Assembly (NCBI GenBank): GCA_027475525.1
Contig: JAMWFC010000134.1
Location: 124,001 to 188,000 of the forward strand
DNA: 64,000 nucleotides
From: Macrolepiota albuminosa
Lineage: Eukaryota; Basidiomycota; Agaricomycetes; Agaricales; Agaricaceae
Direction: 5' to 3'
In this document: in pieces, positions 1-11,891 of the stretch
How the letters are laid out: each line of letters starts with the position of its first letter
How positions within the stretch are numbered: the stretch's first letter is position 1
Notes under the pieces: model-generated
The model's input: only the letters and a program-made list of their open reading frames with translations
What the model was told of the DNA's origin: nothing
Database searches by the model: none
Program-made: the position numbers and the translations under genes

Positions 1-2160
1 GATATTGGCCCATCAAGACCCACATGGGCAATTGTGGCAGACGACATCTTGGAATCAAGAGTTACAAAAAGATGGACGAAAGCCGAAGGAAATACATTTT
101 ATAACCCTTTCCTGCAATATCTGGATGTTGATGCCAGAACGAGGGAGGAGGGCCTCCCTACGTCTATACAAAGAATGATAAGAGCTGCGAGAAAGTACTC
201 AATTAGTTTTAGCCCTCTAGCACTCGATGAAAACCTTAAGAAACAGCTACCAATATGGTTCCACCTTGGGATAGAAGGAATCAAAAACCTGAGAATAAAC
301 TCTGAACAAGCAATATGCCTTAGAACAAACCATAAAATAATGACAGTTGGAGAGATGGTCAAGCTAGTGGACCTCTTTGGTCCGAATTTAAACCAAGACC
401 ACAAACCAAGGAGCAACTGCACTTGCGTGACTTGTAAGAAGATGAGAATGGAAGGATGCGCAAACCCAAATAAATGTTGGAAGTGCGCAAAAGAATGGAT
501 TGATAAGCTAGGACACAAGTGGTCCCCACGCACTAAGACAGATGCCCGCGACTTGACGGCGGAAGAGAAAGCCTTGCTAGAGGAGGCAGGGGGCAAAATC
601 TTCAACCCTGAGATAGTACTGAAGTCCTCGCTGAAGGACGGCTTCAGAGTTTTTACAAAAACTCAAAATGCACAGGGCACAAACAACCACAACTACTCCA
701 GAATAAGCCATCCCCCACTATCACTAACAACAGTATATACGGATGGGTCCTGCATACATAATGGCTCTATAAGCGCAGTTGCAGGAGCTGATATATGGTT
801 CAGGGAAGACGACGTGAGGAATGAGGCAATTAGATTACCTAGCAACCTGTTGCAGTCGAATAACACAGGCGAGGCACTGGCTATTCTGAGGGCAGCCTGC
901 ATTGTCCCGGATGAAAACCCCTTGAAGATTATGAGCGACTCGAAGATTGTTCTTGACAGCCTGACGACGCATCTAAAGAAAAATGAAGATAACGGCTGGA
1001 TAGGAGCCGCAAATAAAGACCTAATGAGAACCCTGGCGGCAAAGCTTAGAAGCAGAAGCGGAATAATTATTTTCGAAAAAGTGAAAGGACACTCGGAGGA
1101 TGTCGGAAATGAAGGAGCTGACGTTCTCGCAGGACAGGGAGCGAGAAATAGTGAACCAATAGACATGGATATGAAACCCCCAGTAGAGTTTGACCTCCAA
1201 GGGGCAAGACTAACCAAAGTGACCCAAGCCCTTCTATATAAGGCCATGATTGAGATGAGGCCGACACCCATAAGACGTGGAACGCTAACTCACCTTGATA
1301 TGACAAGGTGGGCGGTGAATGACATAAATGGTGACGCACCAACTGACGAGAGAATATGGACGTCAATCAAGGATAAGGATCTGTCAAGGGAAACCCGATC
1401 CTTCCTGTGGAGAACAATGCATAACGGATATAAGGTTGGAAGGTTCTGGGAGAACATTCCAAACTTCGAGAGGAGGGCATACTGCCAAGTGTGCGACAAT
1501 GCTACAGAGTCTATGGAGCACATCCTTACGGAATGCTCTGCTTCAGGACAAGATACTGTCTGGAAGCTAGCTAGGAAGATACACGAAAAGAGGGGAATAG
1601 AGATGGGTAAGCCAATGCTGGGAGAACAGCTGGGTTGCGCTCTGATTAAGAGGAAACAAGGCCGAGATAAATCGGGCGCAAATAGATTCTCAAAGATAGT
1701 AGTGTCGGAGGCTACAAGAACTATATGGAAGATAAGATGTGAATGGCGAATCTCGAGAGAGGCGAACCCGGATAATATGTTAAGAGAGGAGGAAATAACA
1801 AATAGACTTAGGAAGGCGATTGCCCAGAGACTTAAGCTAGACTGTCTGATGACAGACAAATCCCGCTTTGGTAAGAAGGCGAAGAGGACGAAGATGGTCC
1901 AGAATACGTGGAGGAATTTCTTGCCAAGTGACATTGAACCCCTCAAGGCTTGGAGGACAGCAACCGAGGTTTTAGTGGGTATTGGCTAACGAGTCCCACA
2001 CATCGTGCGTAAATGCATTTCCTACGGGGTGGATCCAAATCTTGAACGGCTATGAATACGGAACTACATGAATTATAATATCCTAGGATGCAGAGGTCGA
2101 CACTGTGGACTGTCTGCACACCTGTCGCGATATCCACCAAAAAAAAAAAAAAAAAAAAAA
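1..2160 (+). mobile_element. LINE (non-LTR retrotransposon), 3' part
   Basis: The window opens inside a non-LTR retrotransposon. Its last ORF carries an RNase H domain and a Cys/His motif. The ORF is followed by about 150 bp of 3' UTR and an uninterrupted run of 22 A (2139-2160), the expected end of a target-primed insertion. The reverse transcriptase and endonuclease would lie upstream of the window. A target-site duplication cannot be judged because the 5' end is missing. Confidence 0.9.
34..1989 (+). CDS. LINE ORF2 C-terminal part: RNase H and zinc-binding motif
   Basis: This open frame of about 650 residues is the C-terminal part of a LINE polyprotein; the listed start is only the first Met in the window. 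A type I RNase H domain is visible. Its catalytic acids are Asp in YTDGSC (about residue 236), Glu in NNTGEALAI (about 280), Asp in MSDSKI (about 301), and His/Asp in VKGHSEDVGNEGAD (about 352-362). Near residues 145-160 there is a CxxC cluster. Near residue 490 there is a C-x2-C-x7-H-x4-C motif (CQVCDNATESMEHILTEC), typical of fungal Tad/CgT1-type LINEs after the RT-RNase H block. RNase H degrades template RNA during target-primed reverse transcription. The frame is uninterrupted, so the copy is young or its 5' end alone is damaged. Confidence 0.88.
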   Translation: MADDILESRVTKRWTKAEGNTFYNPFLQYLDVDARTREEGLPTSIQRMIRAARKYSISFSPLALDENLKKQLPIWFHLGIEGIKNLRINSEQAICLRTNHKIMTVGEMVKLVDLFGPNLNQDHKPRSNCTCVTCKKMRMEGCANPNKCWKCAKEWIDKLGHKWSPRTKTDARDLTAEEKALLEEAGGKIFNPEIVLKSSLKDGFRVFTKTQNAQGTNNHNYSRISHPPLSLTTVYTDGSCIHNGSISAVAGADIWFREDDVRNEAIRLPSNLLQSNNTGEALAILRAACIVPDENPLKIMSDSKIVLDSLTTHLKKNEDNGWIGAANKDLMRTLAAKLRSRSGIIIFEKVKGHSEDVGNEGADVLAGQGARNSEPIDMDMKPPVEFDLQGARLTKVTQALLYKAMIEMRPTPIRRGTLTHLDMTRWAVNDINGDAPTDERIWTSIKDKDLSRETRSFLWRTMHNGYKVGRFWENIPNFERRAYCQVCDNATESMEHILTECSASGQDTVWKLARKIHEKRGIEMGKPMLGEQLGCALIKRKQGRDKSGANRFSKIVVSEATRTIWKIRCEWRISREANPDNMLREEEITNRLRKAIAQRLKLDCLMTDKSRFGKKAKRTKMVQNTWRNFLPSDIEPLKAWRTATEVLVGIG

Positions 2161-2336
2161 GAGTTATGGACTAGGAAACTCATGTGAGTATCAATAATGA
2201 ACATTATGACTAGCTTAGAAATCCTTCATAATCCTCAGTAGTATCATTACTGCTGTCATAGTGAATACATATTGATGTCCTTATCTATTGATTAGATATG
2301 CCAAATATGGAAATTCAGGGTTATCAGGACCCTTAA

Positions 2337-2496
2337 TGGAAGCTGAGGCTACGCACTTGCCGGTTAGCCTAGCGTGAGATAAGGCAGGTGATTAGTAAGG
2401 ACGTCTCCTATTTCCTTTTATGGTTTTATCTCTGAGTACGGAGTGAGACTCCATTTGTCTCTCTATCTTCTTCTTTATAAAAATTTTTTCTTTTGG
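2337..2496 (+). repeat. Ngaro split repeat A1
   Basis: Left terminal repeat of the element. It begins TGGAAGCTGAGG and ends TTCTTTTGG. It matches A2 at 8443-8679 except for four transitions and the 77 bp duplication inside A2. Confidence 0.85.
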
Positions 2497-2524
2497 GTAA
2501 AGTGTCGTCCTCTCAGCTTGTGTT

Positions 2525-4093
2525 ATGTCTATGCCCGTTATTCCCATACCTTGCGATCCTTTAATCCCCTCCTCGACCACTGACACCAGGTTTACCTCCC
2601 AGACTGCTTCCCAAGGCGCAGCCAGCAATGTTCCGGTAGCCCCAACCCATCTGGACAACGATATTTTACCTAACGCAGGCGTGTCTGGCCCACTGACAGA
2701 CGATTTTGATTTTGATGGGAGGATTTGCCTCCCTGATGCCATCAATCATTTCCAGCTCCTGCTGGCTGTTCAAGTCCGCAAGAATGCACTTATTGAAGAT
2801 TATAATAATGCCAGAATTTTGAAAACAGTTAATGTCAAGACTACACCAGCTCCACGTCCCGTAGACCTAGATATTGGTCCTCCTCTACGACCTTTGTACT
2901 TTTATTCTGAAGACGAGATTCAAGATCTGGTCAATAGCGAGGCTCTTTGCGCTCTTCTAGCTCCCCTTCCCCCTTCACTACTTCGTGATATTGTTGATAG
3001 TCGAATGCGTCTCAAGAGACAAGCTGATGAGGAACGCCAGGCCTCTAAAGAGAAAGATAAGGAAGCCGAAGGGTCTATCCGTTCTAGACTGCTTGGGAGC
3101 ATGGAGATGCTTGATCCTGTAGAGCGCTCTCTTGGGGAATCCAAAGATGTTGTCATTCCAACCGTCTACCTACTGAACATCCGGAACAGATTTCCTCCAC
3201 CCTTGCATTTCTTTACTAATCATAAGATAGATCTGGTCAATAATTCGCCGCAAGCTGTTCACACCAAGGTAGTGCGATCCTTCAATCCAGATGACAAATC
3301 CGCAGATAAAGTCCTCCTTCTTGACATGGCGAAGATGGTTTCCATCTGGGGAAATGATGACAGTCACACATGTCTCACTCCTCTTCGATTTCTAGAGGCT
3401 TCTAAGAACCTTTTAGACGCCCTCAAACTGTTATGCAAAGTCCCGACAGTTGTGGATATGGTTGGTCCTCTGACCTCAGCTTCTACCAATCATGCGATAG
3501 AATATGAGAAACATCTCAATTTCTTTAGACAGGTAGATGATTTTGAAAATTCTTACTCTCTCTGGTACAAGTTTGAGTGGGAGGCTCGCCTCGAAATTCT
3601 CATGGCCAACGTGGTTTTTAGCTGGGCAAAATATGCCTCGCATGTCGACATCATACTTTAGTCACATCAGGCATTGATTGATGATCACAAGAGAATTACC
3701 GACTCGAAAGTCCCGAGGATGAATTATGCTTGTGATGTTACTTCTTTTCAAACACCTCACAAATCTGCTCCTTTGCTTTTTCGAGAGACCTCCCCGGCGT
3801 GCCTCTTATGCGGCAAGGCACACCGGTTCACAGAACACCCTGCCAATATTGTCTCCTTTGACGATGGCAAACCACTTTACTCTCGACTCGCCGGCAATCA
3901 GATCGTCATTGCAAAGAGCCCCTGCGGTGGGCAATTCAAAAGAATTTGTGGCGTTTTCAACCTCAATTGGGCTTGCGACAATCGACATGGGAACGAAGCA
4001 CTCCACGTCTGCTCTCTCTGTGGAGGAAACCACTCGGCCTTCTCACGCTCACAATCATGCCTGCGTGTTCTTAACGGACAATTCTGTACTTGA
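2525..4093 (+). pseudogene. gag-like ORF1 of the Ngaro element, one in-frame stop
   Basis: The frame runs from ATG 2525 to TGA 4091-4093 (522 codons) and is interrupted once, by TAG at 3659-3661. The frame resumes at once on the far side (SHQALIDDHK...), so this looks like a point nonsense change (CAG to TAG is one transition) rather than two genes. The N-terminal two thirds is hydrophilic, with a charged helix-like stretch near residues 160-185. The C-terminal part has Cys/His clusters (CLLCGKAHRFTEH and CSLCGGNHSAFS) of the zinc-knuckle kind that bind element RNA. It ends 7 bp before the ATG of the RT frame. No sequence homology beyond these motifs was recognised. The role in particle formation is inferred from position. 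Confidence 0.72.
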
Positions 4094-4100
4094 TCCCAGA

Positions 4101-6293
4101 ATGCAATCCTTGCCAGATGCGCTCAATTACCAAGATTTCACTGCTTCTATTCATCCTCGTCCTCCTCTCTTTCCTTTCTCTCCTCAAGACACAGAATTGT
4201 TCTCCAGAATAATACATCCTTATAATTCAAAAGCCTTCTACTCTCTTCTTGTTAAGCACAATCTCATATCGCATTATCCATATCTGGCTCGTAATCTTGA
4301 TGGGGGCTTTCCTCTAGGCACGCTCCCTCTGATATCGAGCTCTGTAATCATATCTAATCATCCTACTGTCGACCACTTTCCGGATGTGGTTGAGGAATAT
4401 CTTGATAATGAAATTGCACTTCGACGCATGTCAGGACCTTTCTCCCTCGCACATATCGAACGGATTCTCAGAGGACCTGTATTCTCTTCCCCACTGATAG
4501 TCTCAGAGCAATCTCAAGGTCCGAACTTGCCTCCCAAATTCCGTGTTTGTCGCAACCTTTCCAAAGACGACCCTATTTCAGGAATCTTTTCGGTCAATAG
4601 TTTTATTGACAAAGATGATTTCCCCACACGTTTCGACATGGCCTACCTTGTGGCTGAGCAGGTTCGCCTGAGTTTCTCACTGTCTTTTCTCATTTCAAAT
4701 ATTCTTTCTGCTATTTTGGTTGTCACCATGTCTGCTCCCACTCTTTTCTTGATTTCTATTTGTCAATCCATGATTGACCTTTTCTTATTGTCCCATGCAT
4801 CCATTTCAAACATTCTGCTATTTCGCTTGTCATTATGTCTACTTTCAATCTTTTCTTAATTTTGGTTTGTCAATCTATGATTGACTTTTTCTTATTGTCC
4901 ATGCCTGATGGACAATTATTTTCATATCTGTCAATGTCTTTCCACCCCTCATGGCTTTCGCCATTTTCTGGGCTTTGATTCTTTCTACTTTGTTATTTTC
5001 AGTATTTCTTTTATCATTTCTTCATGACATTCCTTTTCAAAACTCCGTTTTGAAACACATACTAATTTCTGACCTACATAGATTGCTATAGCTCCTCCCG
5101 GTACTCAGGCGTGTTGTTTTGACATCAAATCTTTTCATCGTACCTGTCCTGTCCTCCCCGATCACAAGCCGTTTCTAGTGGTTGGTTTTAAAAATCGATT
5201 TTATATTGATCATGCACACCCGTTCGGAGCCAGGCCTGCCAGCAGCAACTCAGGTCAGATTGCCAATGCATTGATTGATATTTGGTCTGCTGAAACCAAA
5301 AATGACGCCTTATTCTTCAAATATGAAGATGATATCAATTGTTTTCATTTTCCGAATGTCAATGGTCCATTCCGTCAAGGTGAATTCTCTTATGCGCATG
5401 ATAATTATTCTATACTCGACCTTGTATCTTCCCTGAACGTTCCCTGGCATCCAGAGAAATCTGGGAAGGATTTCTTTCCACATTTTTGTTTTATCGGTTT
5501 CACATGGGATATTGCGCTTAAACGGGTGTCTTTACCAGAAAATAAACGACTAAAATATCTATGTCGTGTATCTTCTATGATTCTCGACCATCAAAACTCC
5601 CACAAAGGCTTCAAACTTAGGGATCTTCAAGTACTACACGGCACACTGGTTCATGTTTGCTTCGTGTTCCCTGAGGGCTCTTCTCAACTTCCTGTGTTCT
5701 CCAATTTCATGTCCACGTACCATGGTAACAAGTTTATCACACGTCATCTCCCAAATTCATTACTGCATGCTCTCAAGTGGTGGCAAGCTCGCTTACAGGA
5801 TGCCTGCGCATTCCGCCAACTATATGCAATACAACCTCTTGAAGATTTAAATATCTATGTCGATGCTTCCACATCCTGGGAAATCGGCATTCTCGTGACA
5901 AAATTTCATCACTCGATGAAACTAAAAGCCAACTGGAAAATTCCTGGTCGAGACATCTGCTGGCTTGAATCAGTGGCTATCGAAATTCTGTTTTATTTTC
6001 TGCATCAATTAAAATTTCGTAACAGACGAGTATTAGTCCATTCTGATAATTCTGGTGCCATTGGGGCCCACCAAAAGGGTCGTAGCCGATCCACCCACTT
6101 AAATCTCAGCGTCCGTCATTCCTACGCTACTCTCAACGAATGCCTGATTGTACCCACCTTTTGCTACATTGAATCCGAATTAAATCCCACCGATGCACTT
6201 TCGCATGGTAAGAGTGCACCGACAAATTCCATCTTCTTAGCTCGGGCCTTTGATTTGCCCGACGACATCGCTAATGCTTTTGATGTCGAGTGA
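4101..6293 (+). CDS. Ngaro reverse transcriptase-RNase H (two exons)
   Basis: Spliced as 4101-4661 and 5082-6293 it gives about 590 residues. The first exon leads into the RT palm (FDMAYLVAEQ), which joins directly to IAIAPPGTQACCFDIKSFHR. Next come HAHPFGARPASS and the catalytic FFKYEDDINCF (YEDD). The C-terminal RNase H has YVDAS, an H-SDN motif and N-PTDALSHG, as in DIRS/Ngaro polymerases. The enzyme copies element RNA to cDNA and degrades the template. The ATG at 4101 was chosen because it follows the gag stop by 7 bp and opens this frame. Without splicing, the frame meets a stop at 4857. No lesion is visible in the spliced product. Confidence 0.82.
4662..5081 (+). other. 420 bp intron inside the Ngaro RT gene
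   Basis: The intervening sequence starts GTTCGC and ends ACATAG. A perfect TACTAAT branch site (5060-5066) lies about 15 bp before the acceptor. Removal joins two conserved RT blocks in frame. It is pyrimidine-rich and contains a diverged internal duplication: segments around 4695-4790 and 4800-4890 share TTTCAAA, a C/T-rich stretch and TGTCAATC-ATGATTGAC. It is about eight times longer than other introns in the window. The donor is weak, so the 5' boundary is less certain than the 3' one. Confidence 0.75.
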
Positions 6294-6369
6294 CACAGGT
6301 GCATCGGTGTCTTTTGACACCGACACTACTGTTCATCCACGCTGTCCAGTAGTACACCATCCTCGACGT

Positions 6370-6765
6370 TATACTACTCCCAAGATCTATCATTCCCAAC
6401 ATCGTTCCCATTCCCCTGTAATCTACTCTCCAAAATCAAAACTCTTCAAATTCAAAGATAGCGACCCCTCGAATCAAACGTCCTCTATCAATACTGTATC
6501 CTCTCATACACCCACCTCAAAAATCTATCACTCCCGACATCGTCCTCATTTCCCTGTAATCTATTGCCCAAAATCAAGATCCTTGACATTGAAAGACAGC
6601 GACTCCTCGAATCAATTATCCTCCATACATACCATATCCACCGATCCAAACCATACACGTACTCCCAATAATCAATACTCGAATTCTTCCCCATCTCATG
6701 ATCCAAACCATACATGTACTCAAAATAATCAATACTCGAATTCTTCCCCATCTCATGATGCTCGT
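6370..6765 (+). repeat. Internal repeats in the RNase H-recombinase linker
   Basis: Two nested repeat sets lie here. A unit of about 130 bp beginning near AAGATCTATCA is present twice, diverged (about 6378-6500 and 6520-6640). A 57 bp unit beginning GATCCAAACCATACA is present twice in near-identical tandem (about 6651-6707 and 6708-6764). They encode a Ser/Asn/His-rich linker, not a domain. The overlapping frame 6250-6966 covers this region and may be the N-terminal part of the recombinase ORF, joined by an intron or frameshift I could not place. Confidence 0.6.
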
Positions 6766-6904
6766 CACTTGGCTACCCTTTCTTTGTGCAAGATCTCCCC
6801 TCGGCGCCCCACCGACATCAACACTTACAAGCCATCACCACTCCACCCCTTAACTCCAGCAGATCGTCGAATCATCATGTGGAAAACACCTCACGGTTTG
6901 CATA

Positions 6905-8043
6905 TTGACAATATTCTTTCCGATACTTTCCCACTATCTGTTCATACCGAGATTTTTGATTTTTGACGGTCTTCTTTCGTCGATTGAGGAAAAAACGTGT
7001 CAATCATATGGTGCAGGTATATTGCGTTTCACGCAATTCTGTGATAATCATAACATTCCTGAGAGCTTGCGAATGCCCACAGATCCCATTCTCATCTTGG
7101 GTTTTGTAGCTCACCATTTACGCACTTCTTCTCCTGATTCATTAAAACTTTGGCTCAATGGAGTTCGTCTATGGCACCTATTCAATCAAGCCAAATGGCC
7201 GGGACATGATCCCTGGATAAAGGCACTTCTTAGTTCCGCAACCATCCATGGTTCACAATTCAAACGTCCTCCTCGTAAACCCATAACTTTCGATCATCTT
7301 CAGATTCTTCATAACGCTTTAGATTTCGGATTACCTAAAAGTCATGCTATTTGGGCGGTAGCTCTGACAGCTTTCTGGGGCTGTCGTCGTCTCGGTGAAC
7401 TTCTACCTATCTCGCATTCCACCTTTCATCCTGCTCGAAATGTCACATCTGATTGTAATCTTCGTGTAACCTCGGCACAAAATCGTCGTGTTCTAACACT
7501 ACACATTCCCTGGACTAAAACCACCCGGGATTTAGGGATCGATTGCAGTCTTGTCGAGCGTAACGATATCTTCTGTCCCATTTGCGCTCTCACAAACCAT
7601 CTTTCGATCAATTGACCTTCTTCTAACTGCCCCCTTTTTGCATTCCGAGATGTCTCTGAATCTCGGACCTTGTCAATTCTCACAAAAGCTAACTTCTTAG
7701 CCGCTACAAATCGTACTATTTCACCTTGCTTCTCATTTCGTCTACTAATATAACTTCAGATTTCTTTACTTCAAAAGATGTCGACCTTGTTCATGGGCAC
7801 AGTTACCGCATAGGAGGATCTGTCAGGTTACTATGCAATGGGGTTCCCCCTCATATCGTTATGAAACATGGTGGATGGACCTCTCTCTGTTTTCTCATTT
7901 ATTGGAGAAGACTTGATACTATCGTCTCCAATGCAGTCGCACTTGCCTGGGAAAATTCTCGACGTCAATTTGCACACGACCACAATCTCACCCGTATTAC
8001 GGACACCAACTGGTCCGATCTTCTTAATCTCTCCATGTCATAA
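6905..8043 (+). pseudogene. Ngaro tyrosine recombinase (two exons, one in-frame stop)
   Basis: This frame encodes a phage-integrase-fold tyrosine recombinase. The N-terminal core-binding region has the pattern SYGAGILRFTQFC. The catalytic Arg is in FWGCRRLGEL, the HxxR motif in GHSYRIGG, and the Tyr nucleophile in CFLIYWRR. The enzyme would insert the circular cDNA without a DDE integrase. Two breaks separate the halves. One is a TGA at 7613-7615 in an otherwise continuous frame (CGA to TGA is one transition). The other is a 47 bp intron at 7713-7759, GTACTA...TTCAG, with CTACTAAT at 7742-7749; splicing it restores the frame into the HxxR block. The true start is unclear and may lie in the overlapping 6250-6966 frame. 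Confidence 0.8.
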
Positions 8044-8355
8044 TAGCAATTCTCTCTAGCTTTTTAATCTCTTCATATCACTTCACAGACCTCCCCACTC
8101 TTAGTTTTATGATGTCATCTTACGACCTGTTTATTCTTCTTCTTACACCTTCTTTAATTTCTTCTTTTCACTTGACAAATCTCCCCACTCTTGTCCTTAC
8201 GTTCTAAATGTTTTATTACCTCTATTAATAAATACTCCCTATATCTATTCCTTAGTTTTATGCTTTCGGAGGGCACAGCTGGACGGGTAGGTGCAGCCGA
8301 ACTAGCTGCGCCCAGTTGGGTATCGGCCGCTTACCACGTAGCCGCTTCTGCGCAC

Positions 8356-8442
8356 GGAGCACGTGCACGTGCCCCCGTCCACAACCTTCGTATTTGATTT
8401 CATTCTATTTTGTCAGCACGTCCGAATTCAACCCAGCCTTAT
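8356..8442 (+). repeat. Ngaro split repeat B1
   Basis: This 87 bp sequence is repeated exactly at 8786-8872 (B2). It starts GGAGCACGTGCACGTGC, which contains a CACGTG-rich palindrome, and ends CAGCCTTAT directly against A2. Confidence 0.85.
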
Positions 8443-8679
8443 TGGAAGCTGAGGCTACGCGCTCGCCGGTTAGCCTAGCGTGAGATAAGGCGGGTGATTA
8501 GTAAGGACGTCTCCTATTTCCTTTTATGGTTTTACCTCTTTGCCGGTTAGCCTAGCGTGAGATAAGGCGGGTGATTAGTAAGGACGTCTCCTATTTCCTT
8601 TTATGGTTTTACCTCTGAGTACGGAGTGAGACTCCATTTGTCTCTCTATCTTCTTCTTTATAAAAATTTTTTCTTTTGG
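8443..8679 (+). repeat. Ngaro split repeat A2, with internal 77 bp duplication
   Basis: Internal copy of A1. The segment 8465-8541 is repeated exactly as 8542-8618 (period 77). Removing one copy makes A2 the same length as A1. Confidence 0.85.
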
Positions 8680-8785
8680 CCCACCCTCCCACCCTTTTAT
8701 ATCTCCTTTGTATTTATTATCAACATACAGTACGAAATTGATTTATGCGCTAAGCACTGTGGCCCGCCCACCCGCCGCTTACCAT

Positions 8786-8872
8786 GGAGCACGTGCACGT
8801 GCCCCCGTCCACAACCTTCGTATTTGATTTCATTCTATTTTGTCAGCACGTCCGAATTCAACCCAGCCTTAT
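8786..8872 (+). repeat. Ngaro split repeat B2 (right end of the element)
   Basis: Identical to B1 over 87 bp. Flanking sequence beyond 8872 has no further match to the B1/A2 junction, so this is the right terminus. The 106 bp between A2 and B2 is unique sequence. Confidence 0.83.
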
Positions 8873-9100
8873 GGGTCCAAAATCCAGATTTAGGATATCA
8901 AAATTTTTCAGAACTCTGAATCTTGGAATAATATTGAGTTCACTCGAAAGCACTCATAAATCCATGTTGATTCCGATGGTTTTCGGACTTTTTCAATAAA
9001 TTTTGGATGTGCTATAACATTCTCGGATTAATGAGTGCCAAGAGGTCGGTTCTTAGTGTTTTGCACTGTAGGAGGCTATGCCTAGAGCTTAGGTTCAGGT

Positions 9101-9538
9101 GTAATATTGTGGGCCGCGTGCAAGCAGAAGTCTGTCGCTGCATCATCTTGTGAACCCAAGTATATGGCTGCATTCGAGAGTGCGCAGGAGTGCATATGGT
9201 TACGTGCCTTACTCAAGGGGATTGGATTCGACGTCACTGCCAAACCCACACCAATTCTGTGCGACAACAATGCCGCTATCAATCTTTCTGAGGACCCTAC
9301 CCTCCATGCCCAGGTAAAACATGTGGATATTAAGTACCATTTCCTCCATGAACGGGTACAAGCAGGGGAAATCTGCATATGGTACGTTAACACCAAGTTT
9401 AACATAGCGGACCTCTTCACCAAAGCTCTCGCCACCCCCCTCTTCACTCATCTTCGTGCGCTACTTGGTCTTAAGGGGATCACCGTGATTCACGCGAGGA
9501 GGAGACAATGTACGCCGAAAATTCCCGGTGAGGAGGAG
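9101..9538 (+). pseudogene. Ty1/copia Pol fragment: C-terminal RNase H
   Basis: An open frame starting near 9101 shows the end of a copia polyprotein. Landmarks are the KQKSVAASSCEPKYMA motif, the ILCDNNAAINLSEDP strand, VKHVDIKYHFLHERV, and NIADLFTKALATPLF. These are the classical RNase H C-terminal landmarks of Ty1/copia elements. Nothing upstream belongs to gag, integrase or RT; the sequence before 9101 reads into the flank of the Ngaro element. The copy is therefore 5'-truncated or was cut by later insertions. It runs directly into an LTR at 9539. Confidence 0.85.
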
Positions 9539-9767
9539 TGTTGGCATATTATCGACACCGTTAATCAATCGACGTCATTGTCCGATACTGGCCACCCTTT
9601 CACCCTTCACATCCTTCACATCATCACCATACGTACCTTATTCATTCATTCGCTTACTGCACACGACCCTGGCCATTGTACACACAGAGAGTATATAAAC
9701 TAGACATACGGACACGAACCCTCAGTCAATTACCATTGAACTGAGGGTAAGTCGACATTCTGTTACA
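9539..9767 (+). repeat. 3' LTR of the copia remnant
   Basis: It begins TGTTGGCATATTATCG immediately after a purine tract (GGTGAGGAGGAG) that would serve as the polypurine primer. It contains a TATA box (AGTATATAAAC, about 9687-9697) and probably ends near TTCTGTTACA. Just downstream of the TATA box, CCTCAGTCAAT and ATTGAACTGAGG form a hairpin in the presumed R region. The right boundary is approximate because no second LTR is available for comparison. Confidence 0.65.

Positions 9768-11891
<2,124 letters not shown>

Larger units (their letters stand above)
2337..8872 (+). mobile_element. Ngaro-like tyrosine-recombinase retrotransposon
   Basis: This 6.5 kb element encodes a gag-like protein, reverse transcriptase-RNase H and a tyrosine recombinase in that order. 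No methyltransferase domain is seen. The ends are split direct repeats. A1 (2337-2496) recurs as A2 (8443-8679), and B1 (8356-8442) recurs identically as B2 (8786-8872), giving A1-ORFs-B1-A2-B2. In established classification this arrangement separates Ngaro from DIRS (inverted repeats) and from LTR elements (DDE integrase). A1 and A2 differ at four sites, all transitions, apart from a 77 bp duplication in A2. Such elements are thought to integrate a circular cDNA by recombinase action without target duplication. Two in-frame stops suggest this copy is no longer autonomous. Confidence 0.88.

Noticed and set aside
693..1946. Long minus-strand ORFs across the LINE
   Set aside because: Shadows of the RNase H-bearing frame; no independent motif.
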